Below, piece by piece: positions 1 through 8,531 of a stretch of DNA of 64,000 nt. Numbering within the stretch: position 1 is the stretch's first letter; every line of letters starts with the position of its first letter. A program made the translations under genes and the position numbers. Source of the DNA: Duganella margarita (GTDB lineage Bacteria; Pseudomonadota; Gammaproteobacteria; Burkholderiales; Burkholderiaceae_D); NCBI RefSeq assembly GCF_009857535.1, contig NZ_WWCS01000001.1, forward strand, positions 1-64,000, in the 5' to 3' direction. Under the pieces are notes generated by a model. It saw nothing but the letters and a program-made list of their open reading frames with translations. It searched no databases and was not told the origin of the DNA.

Positions 1-1
1 C

Positions 2-118
2 GTCATCGGCGCCGTCATGCATAAGCTGGCGCATTTCATTTACGGCGTCATCAAAACAAACAAGCCCTTTGACCCCAATTACCTGGCGAAAGGGCTTGCT
101 ATTCAAGACGGTATCTGA
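2..118 (+). CDS. IS110-family transposase, C-terminal end (partial)
   Basis: The first 39 codons in frame 2 encode the tail of a transposase and stop at TGA 116-118. The stretch reads IGAVMHKLAHFIYGV, then PFDPNYLAKGLAIQDGI, which is the characteristic C-terminus of IS110/IS1111-type transposases (the Transposase_20 side of these enzymes). The rest of the element lies off the left edge, so I cannot say whether the copy is intact. It ends only 12 bp from the stop codon of the convergent cytochrome gene, so the element sits directly behind the gluconate-type dehydrogenase operon. The element's own terminal sequence cannot be placed from one side. Confidence 0.8.
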   Translation, partial: VIGAVMHKLAHFIYGVIKTNKPFDPNYLAKGLAIQDGI

Positions 119-130
119 CCCCGGATTGGG

Positions 131-1396
131 TTAGTGGGTGGCTTTGGCGCGGATCTTGGCGACGTCGCGTTCGGACACGCTGTCGGCGCTGTTGCTCCAG
201 CCCTGGCGCAGGAAGGTCGCCAGCGCGGCCACTTCGGCGTCGCTCAGGCGCCGCGAGAAGCCGGGCATCACCAGGATCGACGGCGCTTTCTCGGTCGACG
301 GCGTGCGCGCACCGTGCAGCACCACGTTGACCAGCGCGGTCGGATTGTCCGCATTGATCACGGTCGCCCCATCCAGCTCAGGGAATACCCGGCTGGCGCC
401 CTTGCCGTTCACAAAGTGACAGGCCGCGCAGTTGTCCAGGTACAGGCGTTCGCCCAGCGTCAGGTTGACGGCGGCCGTCAGCTTGCGCGCGGTTTCTTCC
501 TTGCCCTGCGGCTTGACGGCCGGTCCGCGTGGCGGCGCCGGCGACAGTTGCTTGAGATAGGCCGCCACCGCCTGCAGATCGGCATCCTGCAGATGCGAGG
601 TGCTGTGCTCGACCACCGCCGTCATCTCGCCCGCCACCGCCGAACCGTGGTTGCGGCCGGTTTGCAGGTAGTCGACGATCTGCGCTTCGCTCCAGCGCGG
701 CAGGCCGCGCAGCGATGGCACCGGCCAGTCGTTCAGCTCACCACCGGCGAGGAATTTCTGCTGGCCGCTGTTGCCGGCTTTCTCGTTCATCGCGAAGCCG
801 CGCGGCGTGTGGCAGCTGGAACAGTGCCCCAGGCCTTCCACCAGATACGCGCCCTGCGTGACCTTGTCGCTCCAGCCGGCTTGCGCCACGAACGGTTTGG
901 TGTCGGCGAACAGGTGGTTCCACACGCCCATGCCCCAGCGCAGATTGAACGGGAAGTTCATCTTGGTGGCCGGCGGATCGAACGCCGACGGCTTCACGCC
1001 CGTCTGGAAGAACGCATACAGCGCCTTGATGTCGGCATCGTTGACCTTGGCGTAGCTGGTGTACGGCATGGCCGGATACAGGTGCGTACCGTCCGGCTTC
1101 ACGCCCTTGCGCACGGCGTCGGCAAACTGCTGCTCGGTCCAGGCGCCGATACCATGCTGCTTGTCCGGCGTGATGTTGGTCGAGTAAATGATGCCGTGGC
1201 CGCTGTCGATCGCCAGGCCGCCGGCGAAAGCCGGCTTGCCGGCCGCGCTGTGGCAGGCGATACAGTCACCGGCGCGCGCCAGGTATTCGCCGCGCTGTAT
1301 CAATGCCTGATCAGGCGCGGCATGCGCAACATTGGCAGCGGCGCCGGCCAGCGCCAGCATTGCCGTGGTGAGGAATTGCGTCAGTTTGTTCATCAT
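131..1396 (-). CDS. Triheme cytochrome c subunit of membrane gluconate-type dehydrogenase
   Basis: This 421-residue protein has a Sec signal peptide (cleavage after AHA, about residue 26) and three c-type heme motifs: CIACH at 45-49, CSSCH near 190 and CAACH near 325. That is the layout of the cytochrome subunit of three-component gluconate 2-dehydrogenase, alcohol and related sugar/polyol dehydrogenases. It should sit on the periplasmic face of the inner membrane and pass electrons from the flavoprotein to ubiquinone. It is the last gene of the gamma-alpha-cytochrome operon, and its start overlaps the stop of the GMC gene by 4 bp. The substrate cannot be told from sequence; gluconate, 2-ketogluconate, fructose or sorbitol are all possible. 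Confidence 0.88.
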   Translation of the reverse strand: MMNKLTQFLTTAMLALAGAAANVAHAAPDQALIQRGEYLARAGDCIACHSAAGKPAFAGGLAIDSGHGIIYSTNITPDKQHGIGAWTEQQFADAVRKGVKPDGTHLYPAMPYTSYAKVNDADIKALYAFFQTGVKPSAFDPPATKMNFPFNLRWGMGVWNHLFADTKPFVAQAGWSDKVTQGAYLVEGLGHCSSCHTPRGFAMNEKAGNSGQQKFLAGGELNDWPVPSLRGLPRWSEAQIVDYLQTGRNHGSAVAGEMTAVVEHSTSHLQDADLQAVAAYLKQLSPAPPRGPAVKPQGKEETARKLTAAVNLTLGERLYLDNCAACHFVNGKGASRVFPELDGATVINADNPTALVNVVLHGARTPSTEKAPSILVMPGFSRRLSDAEVAALATFLRQGWSNSADSVSERDVAKIRAKATH

Positions 1397-3165
1397 ACTT
1401 GCACCAGCGGGCCAGGGTTTTTCAGGTATTGGTTCTTGATCGCTTCGGCAGCAAACAGCGTGATGGCGCCGATGGTCGCGGTCGGATTGGCCTGGAAGTT
1501 CTGCGGGAAGGCATTACCGCCCGGCACGAAGACGTTGTGCACGTCCCACGATTGCAGGTAGCGGTTCAGCGCCGAGTCGCGCGGCGAATCGCCCATGATG
1601 GCGCCGCCCACGTTGTGGGTCGACACGTACTTGGTGATGTCCCAATGCGAGTCCAGCGCCAGGAAGTTTTCGCTGATCGAATCCGGGCCCAGTTCCTTGG
1701 CAATCCCGAGCACGATGTCGCGCAGATAGCGTTGCAGCTTGAGTTCGTTCTGGCGCCAGTCGAAGGTCATGCGCAGCAGCGGCTGGCCCCATGGGTCCTT
1801 GTAGTTTGGATCCAGGTCCAGGTGGTGGCCGCGGTACGACTGACAGGTGGTGGTGATGCCGATTTTCATCGAGCGGCCATACCAGTCGACCATGCCTTCT
1901 TTCCAGCCCTTGCCCCAGCCTGGCGTGCCTTTCGGCAGCGAGGTGCCGATCGGCGCGCCGGTCGCTTGCGAGCTGTGGATCTTGGCGCCGCCGATGAAGC
2001 CCAGCTTGATGCCGTCTTCAAAATTGCCGGGCGAGATGTCGTTGAACATTTCGCCGGTGGCGCCGGCGGTGGCGAACGGATTGAAGTGCTTGTCCTTGAA
2101 GAACAGGGTGGCGTCGCCATTGCTCAGGAAGGCATAGTTGCGGCCGATGGTGCCGGTCTCGGTCTGCGGATTGTAGATCTGGCCGATGCCCGACAACATC
2201 ATCAGGCGCACGTTGGCGAACTGGAAGCTGGACAGGATGACGATCCTGGCCGGCTGGAACACTTCGTTCTTGTTCTCGTCGATGTAGGTGACGCCCTTGG
2301 CGGTCTTCTTGTCGGCGTGCAGGTCGACGCGGATGACGTTGGCGTTGGCGCGGTAGCTGAAGTTCGGCATGCGCTTGACCACGTCCAGGATGGTGGTCTG
2401 CGGCGAGGCTTTCGAATAGTTCAGGCACGGATACTTGGAGCAGTAGCCGCAGTAGTTGCACGGCGCCAGCTGCGCGCCGTACGGGTTGGTCCACGCCTGC
2501 GAGACGTTGGCCGACGGGTTCGGAAACGGGTGGTAGCCCATCTTTTTTGCGGTGGCCGCGAACAGCGAGCTGTTGTAGGTGTCGTGCAGCGCCGGCAGCG
2601 GATACGGGCTGGAACGCGGGCCTTCGAACGGGTCGCCGCCCGGCTGGATCACGCCCTGCAGGTTGCCAGTGGTGCCGGACAGGCCGCAGATCTTGTCGAA
2701 CTTGTCGTAGAACGGTTCGATCTCTTCCCAGCTGAACGGGAAGTCCTTGATGCGCATGTCCGGATCGAGCGCGCCGCGCTTGTAGGCGTGGTCGGCGTAG
2801 GTCTTGAGCTTGAGGTCGGTAGTGGTCGGGCGGATCAGCACGCCGGTCCAGTGCAGGCCGGAGCCGCCGACGCCGGTGCCGGGCGCAAACGCGCCCCACT
2901 TGCGGGTGGGCAGCGCGGTTTCGCTGTCGTTGTAGCGCACCGTCAGCGCGGCGTCGCGCGGGGTGGCGAACACCTTGTTCTTGATCGCGTAGGCGTACTG
3001 GTCGGCTGGTTTCGGGTAGGCGAAATCTTCTGGCGGACGGTCCGGGCCGCGCTCCAGCGCGCGTACCTTCAGGCCTTCTTTGGCCAGTTCAATGGCCATG
3101 ATGGAGCCGGCCCAGCCGAGGCCGACGATGACGACGTCTACTTCGTCGTTAGTGATGTTTGACAT
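1393..3165 (-). CDS. GMC-family flavoprotein, large subunit of gluconate-type dehydrogenase
   Basis: This 590-residue FAD-dependent oxidoreductase of the GMC family has an N-terminal dinucleotide-binding motif (VVIVGLGWAGS, residues about 11-21) and the GMC C-terminal block (VFVPGGNAFPQNFQANPTAT), with the H/N pair of the active site nearby (STHNVGGAIMGD). A cysteine cluster (CNYCGYCSKYPC, about residues 236-247) may hold an Fe-S cluster, as reported for this dehydrogenase class. It is the catalytic subunit and has no signal peptide of its own; it is probably exported folded together with the Tat-tagged gamma subunit. It lies 17 bp after the gamma gene and overlaps the cytochrome gene by 4 bp. 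Confidence 0.88.
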   Translation of the reverse strand: MSNITNDEVDVVIVGLGWAGSIMAIELAKEGLKVRALERGPDRPPEDFAYPKPADQYAYAIKNKVFATPRDAALTVRYNDSETALPTRKWGAFAPGTGVGGSGLHWTGVLIRPTTTDLKLKTYADHAYKRGALDPDMRIKDFPFSWEEIEPFYDKFDKICGLSGTTGNLQGVIQPGGDPFEGPRSSPYPLPALHDTYNSSLFAATAKKMGYHPFPNPSANVSQAWTNPYGAQLAPCNYCGYCSKYPCLNYSKASPQTTILDVVKRMPNFSYRANANVIRVDLHADKKTAKGVTYIDENKNEVFQPARIVILSSFQFANVRLMMLSGIGQIYNPQTETGTIGRNYAFLSNGDATLFFKDKHFNPFATAGATGEMFNDISPGNFEDGIKLGFIGGAKIHSSQATGAPIGTSLPKGTPGWGKGWKEGMVDWYGRSMKIGITTTCQSYRGHHLDLDPNYKDPWGQPLLRMTFDWRQNELKLQRYLRDIVLGIAKELGPDSISENFLALDSHWDITKYVSTHNVGGAIMGDSPRDSALNRYLQSWDVHNVFVPGGNAFPQNFQANPTATIGAITLFAAEAIKNQYLKNPGPLVQV

Positions 3166-3182
3166 GTTTGACTTTCTTCTTT

Positions 3183-3899
3183 TTAAGCACGCTTGCCGCT
3201 GACGCTGACCGGACCCAAGGGATACTTGACGTTGTGCTGGTCAACCCATTCCGTGTACGCCGCGCGGGCGCCGGGGAAGCCGATCGCCACCCAGGCCTTC
3301 ATGTCCTTGTTGCCGCCGTACATAGGGTCGGCCAGGTAGCCGTTCTTGGCGTCGCCCAGCATCTGGTTGAAGAACGACGAGGCCTTCAGGCCTGGCTCGC
3401 CGAGGTCGGCAAACACGATCTCGTTCTTTTGCAGCGCGGTCAGCAGCGCGTCCTTGTCGGCCGGCGCCAGCTGCTCGAACGGCTTGCCGTGCTTCTGCTG
3501 CGCATATTGCTGCGCCAGCTTGATGCCGGTGCGGTACGACTGCTGCGGCGTGAAGGCGCTCTGGAAGCCCAGCGTCGACGGCGCGTCGGCCTTGTGCGGC
3601 CCGTCCATGTAGACGTCGTCGCCGAGGCCGTTGTGCAGCTGCTGGTCGATGAACACCGGGACGTTGGTTTCCAGTGCGCCCGGACCACGGCCTTCGGCCG
3701 GGATCAGGCGGTCGCAGGCGGCCAGCAGGAATTGCCATTCGGCTGCCGAGAAGAAGACCGGCTGGTACTGCGCCAGTTCGACCCCTTCCAGGCCGTCGGC
3801 GCGGGCAGCGCGGTAGACCGGCACGGAAACCAGAGGAACGGCCGCTGCAGTCGCCATGAGTATCGTCCGGCGAGACGGACTGAATTTGTCTTTGGACAT
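3183..3899 (-). CDS. Gluconate 2-dehydrogenase gamma-type subunit with Tat signal
   Basis: This 238-residue protein belongs to the gluconate 2-dehydrogenase subunit 3 family. The N-terminus carries a twin-arginine motif (SPSRRTILMATAAAVP) before a hydrophobic stretch and about 30 residues of leader. In this enzyme class the small subunit provides the export signal for the flavin-loaded large subunit, which matches its position as first gene of the operon. The promoter region upstream (3900-4080) contains a 17-bp palindrome of the type bound by FCD/GntR regulators. An alternative start upstream is not supported by any leader-like sequence. Confidence 0.85.
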   Translation of the reverse strand: MSKDKFSPSRRTILMATAAAVPLVSVPVYRAARADGLEGVELAQYQPVFFSAAEWQFLLAACDRLIPAEGRGPGALETNVPVFIDQQLHNGLGDDVYMDGPHKADAPSTLGFQSAFTPQQSYRTGIKLAQQYAQQKHGKPFEQLAPADKDALLTALQKNEIVFADLGEPGLKASSFFNQMLGDAKNGYLADPMYGGNKDMKAWVAIGFPGARAAYTEWVDQHNVKYPLGPVSVSGKRA

Positions 3900-4000
3900 A
3901 GGTAGCGTGTAGTGAAAGTGAGGAGGACAGCACCCGCCAGCAGGCGCCGTTTTTTGTTTAGCAATATTACACTTATGTAATTATGGCCTGACCAAACTGC

Positions 4001-4017
4001 AATTGGTCAGACCAATT
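4001..4017. promoter_or_regulatory. Perfect 17-bp palindrome, GntR/FCD-type operator
   Basis: AATTGGTCAGACCAATT is a perfect inverted repeat of 8-bp arms around one base. It matches the TTGGTC-n-GACCAA style of site bound by FadR/PdhR/LldR-type GntR regulators. A second, imperfect half-site (TGGTCAGGCCA on the minus strand) lies at about 3986-3997. Both lie about 90-120 bp upstream of the first gene of the dehydrogenase operon. No GntR gene is in the window, so the regulator is elsewhere. Confidence 0.6.
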
Positions 4018-4092
4018 ATTGCTGAACTATAACAGAATGTAGCGCTGTCCGCAGCCTCCCGCCATCCCGCTTGCGAGGGACGGAAACAAAAA

Positions 4093-4114
4093 AGCCCGGC
4101 GCAAAGGCCGGGCT
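4093..4114 (-). terminator. Rho-independent terminator of the S53 protease gene
   Basis: An 8-bp GC-rich stem (AGCCCGGC / GCCGGGCT) with a 6-base loop is followed, reading the minus strand, by a run of six T (A-run at 4087-4092). It starts 21 bp after the stop codon of the protease gene and should end its transcript before the dehydrogenase promoter region. Confidence 0.8.
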
Positions 4115-4135
4115 CGAGGTGAGTGCTGGTGCGGC

Positions 4136-6307
4136 TTAGCGGGCGGTCACCGTCACCGGCACGGCGAGCGAAGCGCTGGCGCCGTTGCCGTCGGTGGCGA
4201 CCACTTTGAGCGTGTAGCTGCCGGTCTGCGGCGAGGCCCAGCTGGCCACAATCTGCATGCCGCTGACCTGGAAGCTCATGCCCAGCGGTGCGCCGGAGAT
4301 GCTGACCGAGATCGATTTGCTGGTGGCGTCGGTGATGCTGATCGTGCCGCTCAGCGCGCGGCCGGCCACGCCGCTCATGGTGGTGGCCTTGATGACCGGG
4401 CCGCTGCCGGCGGCGGTGGTCGTCGTCGTCGTGGTGCTGCTGGTGGCGGCCGCAATCGTCACCGTGTACACGCCCTGCCCGCTCAAGCCGGTCTTGCTGT
4501 CCTTGGCGGTGACCGTCACGCTATACGTGCCGGTCACCGGCGTTGCCCAGCTGACCACGCCGGCGCTGCTGATGCTCATGCCGGACGGCGCGCCGCTCAG
4601 CGTGTAGGTCACGGCATTGCTGGCGGTCACCGCCACGGTGAAGCTCAGCGCGGTGCCGGCCTTGCCGCTGATGCTGGCCGCCGCAACCACCGGCGCCGTC
4701 TGCACCGTCAGACCGGACAGGCTCGACAGCAGCGCAGTGGCGTTCGGCGTGCCGAGGCCGGTAGCCTGGTCGTAGCCGACTTCGCCGCTACAGGCGGCGC
4801 ACGTCCCGTGGCTACCCTTGGTGATATCGGCGAAGGTGCTGGCATAGGTGCCCGGCACGGTAGAGATATTGGTGTACAGCGCCACGTGCGGCGCCCCCAG
4901 CGCAGCTTTGCCATTGACGGCGCGCAGCGCGTTGCTGACGGCGATCAGGCCGGCCCATTGCGGCGTCGCCAGGCTGGTGCCGCCGACGCTGGCCCACTTG
5001 ACGGTGGAGGTGCCGGAGGCGATCACCGCCACGTACTGGCCGCTGTTTGGATCGGCGTTGAAGGCGACATCGGCCACCGTGCGGCGCACGGCGCTGCCCA
5101 TGCCGGGCACGGCGGTACTCTGGTAGCTCGGCGTGGCCACATACGCGCTGACGCCGCCGCCGGTGCCGGACCACACCACTTCCGAGCGGGTGCCGCCGGT
5201 GTAGGTCAGCGTGGTGCCGCCCACCGCCAGCACCTTGGCCGACGACGATGGCCACGATACCGCCGCGCCCGAGTCGCCGGTCGCGGCCAGGTAGGTCATG
5301 CCGGTGGCCGCGAACGCGCTCTCGGCCGAGCTGGTGCCGCTGCTCTCGCTGCCGCCAAAGCTCATCGACACGATCCCCTGCCCCATGGCGTTGGCCAGCT
5401 TGATGCCGCCCAGCAGGTTGTTGTAGCTGGAAGTGGAGGCTTCGATCAGCACGATGCGCGCCAGCGGCGCGGTGGCGTGGGCCCACTGCACGTCCAGCGC
5501 AATCTCGGTAGCCCAGCCGGAATCATAGGCCGGCGCGGTGGCGGTCATGCCGCCGGCGGCGGTGCTGTACACCACCGACAATTCGCAGGCCGACGACGAT
5601 GCGGTCGCCAGCGGCAGGCTGGCGGTCGCGGCAATCGCCTTGGTGGTGCAGGCCGGCAGGCCGAATTTGGTGTTGAACGCGGACAGCTCGGCCGCCACGT
5701 TCGGATTGTGCTGGGCGTCGACGATATAGATAGTCTGGCCGGCGCCGAGCTGGGCCGCCTGCGCGGCAGTCAGGCCGGTGAAGCTGGCCGGCAGCGTCGG
5801 CAGGCCGTAGGCGGCGCGGATCTGCGCCGGCGTGTAGGTGGCCACGGTCGTGGTAGTCGCCAGCGGCGCGGCGGTAGTGTTGGCGGTTGCGCTGCTGTCG
5901 CTGCCGTCATTGCTGCTGCTGCCGCTGCTGGTGCTCTGGCTGCGGGCCGCCTGGGCCTGGCGCAAGCCTTGCAACGTCAGGCGGCGCGAGCTGATGCCAC
6001 GGAATTCGGTCGGCACGGTTTGCGTGTGCACGCTGGCCGGCGCGGCGGCATCGGCGCTGGCGTCGGCTGGCGTCTCCAGCAACACCGGCGCCATGTGGAA
6101 CGCCGGCACCGCCAGCTGCTGCGCGTCGGCGTCCGGCAAGGTGGCCGGATCAAGCTGCAGGATGGTGGTGGCGGTGGCCAGCGGCGCCGCTTGCAACTGC
6201 GCCGTATTGGCCGTGCTATCGGTGGTGCTGCCGCCGCAAGCGCTCAGCAAGGCGGCGATGCAGGTCAGCGGGACAGCTAAACGACTGTGGCGGGAAAGAA
6301 GGGACAT
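4136..6307 (-). CDS. Secreted S53-family (sedolisin/pro-kumamolisin type) protease with two Ig-like domains, lipoprotein
   Basis: I start this at ATG 6305-6307, giving 723 residues, because the protein then begins with a lipoprotein signal peptide (MSLLSRHSRLAVPL, lipobox LLSAC). The longer reading adds 24 residues that hide this signal. The catalytic core has the sedolisin Glu/Asp motif (TEIALDVQWAHA) and the serine motif GGTSLATPQWAG, so it is a serine-carboxyl peptidase. The C-terminal part has two putative-Ig (He_PIG) repeats, each with a GxPxGM(S) turn and ending in TYSVTV or SYTLKV. A low-complexity Ser/Thr linker lies before the catalytic part and another between the Ig repeats. It is monocistronic and has its own terminator. 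The substrate is unknown; a role as exported scavenging protease is inferred. Confidence 0.82.
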   Translation of the reverse strand: MSLLSRHSRLAVPLTCIAALLSACGGSTTDSTANTAQLQAAPLATATTILQLDPATLPDADAQQLAVPAFHMAPVLLETPADASADAAAPASVHTQTVPTEFRGISSRRLTLQGLRQAQAARSQSTSSGSSSNDGSDSSATANTTAAPLATTTTVATYTPAQIRAAYGLPTLPASFTGLTAAQAAQLGAGQTIYIVDAQHNPNVAAELSAFNTKFGLPACTTKAIAATASLPLATASSSACELSVVYSTAAGGMTATAPAYDSGWATEIALDVQWAHATAPLARIVLIEASTSSYNNLLGGIKLANAMGQGIVSMSFGGSESSGTSSAESAFAATGMTYLAATGDSGAAVSWPSSSAKVLAVGGTTLTYTGGTRSEVVWSGTGGGVSAYVATPSYQSTAVPGMGSAVRRTVADVAFNADPNSGQYVAVIASGTSTVKWASVGGTSLATPQWAGLIAVSNALRAVNGKAALGAPHVALYTNISTVPGTYASTFADITKGSHGTCAACSGEVGYDQATGLGTPNATALLSSLSGLTVQTAPVVAAASISGKAGTALSFTVAVTASNAVTYTLSGAPSGMSISSAGVVSWATPVTGTYSVTVTAKDSKTGLSGQGVYTVTIAAATSSTTTTTTTAAGSGPVIKATTMSGVAGRALSGTISITDATSKSISVSISGAPLGMSFQVSGMQIVASWASPQTGSYTLKVVATDGNGASASLAVPVTVTAR

Positions 6308-6484
6308 GGCGGTCTCGCAGGAAAAGCAGAAGGGGTCAGCAAATACTATCAAATTCCCACAAGGAAACACATTGCACAAAGGAAATTATCACCCAAATAC
6401 CACGTAAATTCGTGTAAAGCTGTTAACGCCCTGCCATCATTGCCCTACTTTGTTTATCGTCCCAATAAGGTTGTCACGCCTGCG

Positions 6485-6640
6485 TTACGTGTCATATAGG
6501 GGCATGACACCGCGGACCGGGTCCGGCTTGACGGCGGCGAACTTGGCAATGAAGGTGGCCGGCATGCGGGCGAAAAACATCGACGTATTCAGCATGGTGA
6601 TGTGGTGCATGCCGCCACGCGGCAGGCGAAACTCCGGCCC
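6485..6640 (-). pseudogene. Remnant of an unidentified gene, C-terminal end
   Basis: About 50 codons on the minus strand (GGMHHITMLNTSMFFARMP onward, then AAVKPDPVRGVMPLYDT and TAA at 6485-6487) have natural-looking composition and a clean stop. Upstream, the frame runs into the antisense of the CzcE-like gene and loses that character. I do not recognise the family. I read it as the 3' end of a gene whose front has been replaced, but a short spurious frame cannot be excluded. Confidence 0.3.
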
Positions 6641-6988
6641 CAGTGCCCTTGGTGTGGTTGCGCCGCTGGCCCTTGTGCGTGCCGTACGTGCCTTCCAGCC
6701 CTGACCGTCGCCACCGCCGCCATCAGCGCAGCCCATGCCGCCGACTACGGTCAGGTGGTCGGCAACAATTACAGCGATCGCGTTATCAACCTCGACGCCG
6801 GCACCAGGTACGTCAATGTGACGAACGGCGAAACCGTGCAGTTCGTCCAGCAAGGCAAAAGCTTCAGCTGGCACGTCGACACCTACCCGAACGTGACCGA
6901 AGTGGACCTGAAACAGATTGCGCCTGCCGGCTTCGACGCAGGCGCGATTGAAGTCTACGTCGCCAGCAACCCGCTATACCGCGGCTAA
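6602..6988 (+). pseudogene. CzcE-like periplasmic metal-binding protein, 5'-truncated or degraded
   Basis: The last 80 or so residues match the CzcE family: ADYGQVVGNNYSDRVINL, RYVNVTNGETVQF, SFSWHVDTYPNVTEVDL, IAPAGFDAG and a final VYVASNPLYRG. CzcE proteins are small periplasmic copper-binding proteins linked to heavy-metal resistance. The end of a signal peptide (LTVATAAISAAHA) is visible just before the mature part. The only start in frame is GTG 6602, and it adds a Cys/Arg-rich head that is not leader-like. No ribosome-binding site is evident. The gene therefore appears to have lost its true 5' end next to the opposing remnant at 6485-6640. No other metal-resistance gene is nearby. Confidence 0.5.
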
Positions 6989-7026
6989 GCGCAGCCGCCG
7001 CGGTACGGTGCTAACGCCGTATCTGA

Positions 7027-7809
7027 TTACTGCATGAACCAGCCGTGGCTGACCACGATCGATTGACCGGTCAGCGCGTTGGTCGGGAAGCCGGCCAGGA
7101 ACAGCGCGGTCTGCGCGACATCGTCGACGGTGGTGAATTCGCCGTCGACGGTTTCCTTCAGCATCACATTCTTGACCACTTCATCTTCCGTGATGCCCAG
7201 TTCCTTGGCTTGCTCGGGAATCTGCTTTTCCACCAGCGGCGTGCGCACGAAGCCCGGGCAGATGACGTTGGCGCGCACGCCGTGGGCGGCGCCTTCCTTG
7301 GCGACGGTCTTGCACAGGCCGACCAGGCCATGTTTGGCGGTCACGTACGGCGCTTTCAATTTCGACGCTTCCTTCGAGTGGACCGAACCCATGTAGATGA
7401 TGCTGCCGCCGCGTTTCTGTTCATACATCAGGCGCAGGCAGGCGCGCGTGGTCAGGAAAGCGCCGTCGAGGTGAATCGCCAGCATCTTTTTCCAGTCCGA
7501 GAATGCGAAGGTATCCACCGGGGCGACAATCTGGATGCCGGCGTTGGAGACTAGCACGTCGATGCCGCCCAGCTTGGCCGCCGCGTCGGCGATGCCGGCG
7601 TCGACCTGTTCTTCATTGGTGACGTCCATCGCCACCGCGATCACACGTTCGCCCGATGGATCGAGTTCCTTGGCGGCGGCCTGTGCCGATGCCAGGTTCA
7701 GGTCGGCGATGACGACCTTGGCGCCGTTCTTGAAAAATACCGTGGCGATTTCCTTGCCGATGCCGCTGGCGGCGCCGGTAACAACAGCAACTTTGTCTTG
7801 AATACTCAT
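7027..7809 (-). CDS. 3-hydroxybutyrate dehydrogenase (SDR family)
   Basis: This 260-residue short-chain dehydrogenase has the cofactor motif TGAASGIG (residues 11-18), the NAG motif (VSNAGI), the catalytic Ser and YxxxK (YVTAKHG), and a C-terminus ([11 protein letters not shown]) typical of D-3-hydroxybutyrate dehydrogenases. It oxidises 3-hydroxybutyrate to acetoacetate with NAD+, a step in the breakdown of polyhydroxybutyrate storage granules. The gene is followed by no obvious PHB gene; the carboxymuconolactone decarboxylase-family gene lies 36 bp upstream in the same direction and may be cotranscribed. Confidence 0.85.
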   Translation of the reverse strand: MSIQDKVAVVTGAASGIGKEIATVFFKNGAKVVIADLNLASAQAAAKELDPSGERVIAVAMDVTNEEQVDAGIADAAAKLGGIDVLVSNAGIQIVAPVDTFAFSDWKKMLAIHLDGAFLTTRACLRLMYEQKRGGSIIYMGSVHSKEASKLKAPYVTAKHGLVGLCKTVAKEGAAHGVRANVICPGFVRTPLVEKQIPEQAKELGITEDEVVKNVMLKETVDGEFTTVDDVAQTALFLAGFPTNALTGQSIVVSHGWFMQ

Positions 7810-7845
7810 GATGTTCCTTCAAAAGAGATGTTAGGGAAGACTCGT

Positions 7846-8412
7846 TTATTCGCGTTCCGGCACCGGCACGTTGAAACCATTCAACGTAGTCGAGACCAGC
7901 GCATACAGGCCGACCAGATAGATTAACTCATTCGTGCCATGTTGGCCGAAGGTTGCGATGGCCAGCCGGTACAGCGGCTCCGGCAACACGCCGCCACGAC
8001 TCAATGCATACGAGAAATCGAAGGCGACATTCTCCTCCTTCGACAAGTCTGTCGGCTTCAGGTCCGCCACCAGCGCCGCCAGGCGCTCGGCCGACATGCC
8101 TTCTTTTTCGGCCACCGCCACGTGGGCGTACAACTCGTAGGCGGCGTCGTAGCGCGCGCCGACCACCAGGATGGCAATCTGCCGCACATTGTCGGGCAGC
8201 ACGGCGTTGGCGGTCATGGCCAATGTCAGATCCCAGATTGCCTTGCCGATAGCCGGCTCGTGCAACCATGGATTCCACGGCCCCATCAAGGCGCCGTCTT
8301 CACGTTCCACCTGGAACGCATTGAAGTTGCTGGCGATGCCTTTGCGCATGCTGTCGTACAAAGATTTTTGCTCGGTGCTCAGTTCTGCTGGGGGAATCAG
8401 TGGCAATCGCAT
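7846..8412 (-). CDS. Carboxymuconolactone decarboxylase (AhpD-like) family protein
   Basis: This 188-residue protein resembles CMD-family proteins: an all-helical core with RQIAILVVGARYDAAYELYAH and a second helix pair ending LYALVSTTLNGFNVPVP. Unlike AhpD it lacks the CxxC redox pair, with Glu and His residues in the equivalent helix (ELYAHVAVAEKEG), which is common in the uncharacterised branch. The gene lies upstream of hydroxybutyrate dehydrogenase with a 36-bp gap. The reaction is unknown; lactone decarboxylation or a peroxide-linked role would both be guesses. Confidence 0.7.
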   Translation of the reverse strand: MRLPLIPPAELSTEQKSLYDSMRKGIASNFNAFQVEREDGALMGPWNPWLHEPAIGKAIWDLTLAMTANAVLPDNVRQIAILVVGARYDAAYELYAHVAVAEKEGMSAERLAALVADLKPTDLSKEENVAFDFSYALSRGGVLPEPLYRLAIATFGQHGTNELIYLVGLYALVSTTLNGFNVPVPERE

Positions 8413-8531
8413 GCTTTCCTCGCGTAAATGGTGGGTGACCTCGGGAGTGATTCTGTCAGTTTAATGGTGAATCAGGCGTTCGGTTGAGGCCCCTGTCCAA
8501 AGATATGGCACGGCATCCTGCTGATGGTTTT

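Noticed and set aside
134..3162. Long plus-strand frames opposite the cytochrome and GMC genes.
   Set aside because: They lack recognisable domains and are high-GC antisense frames of well-supported proteins.
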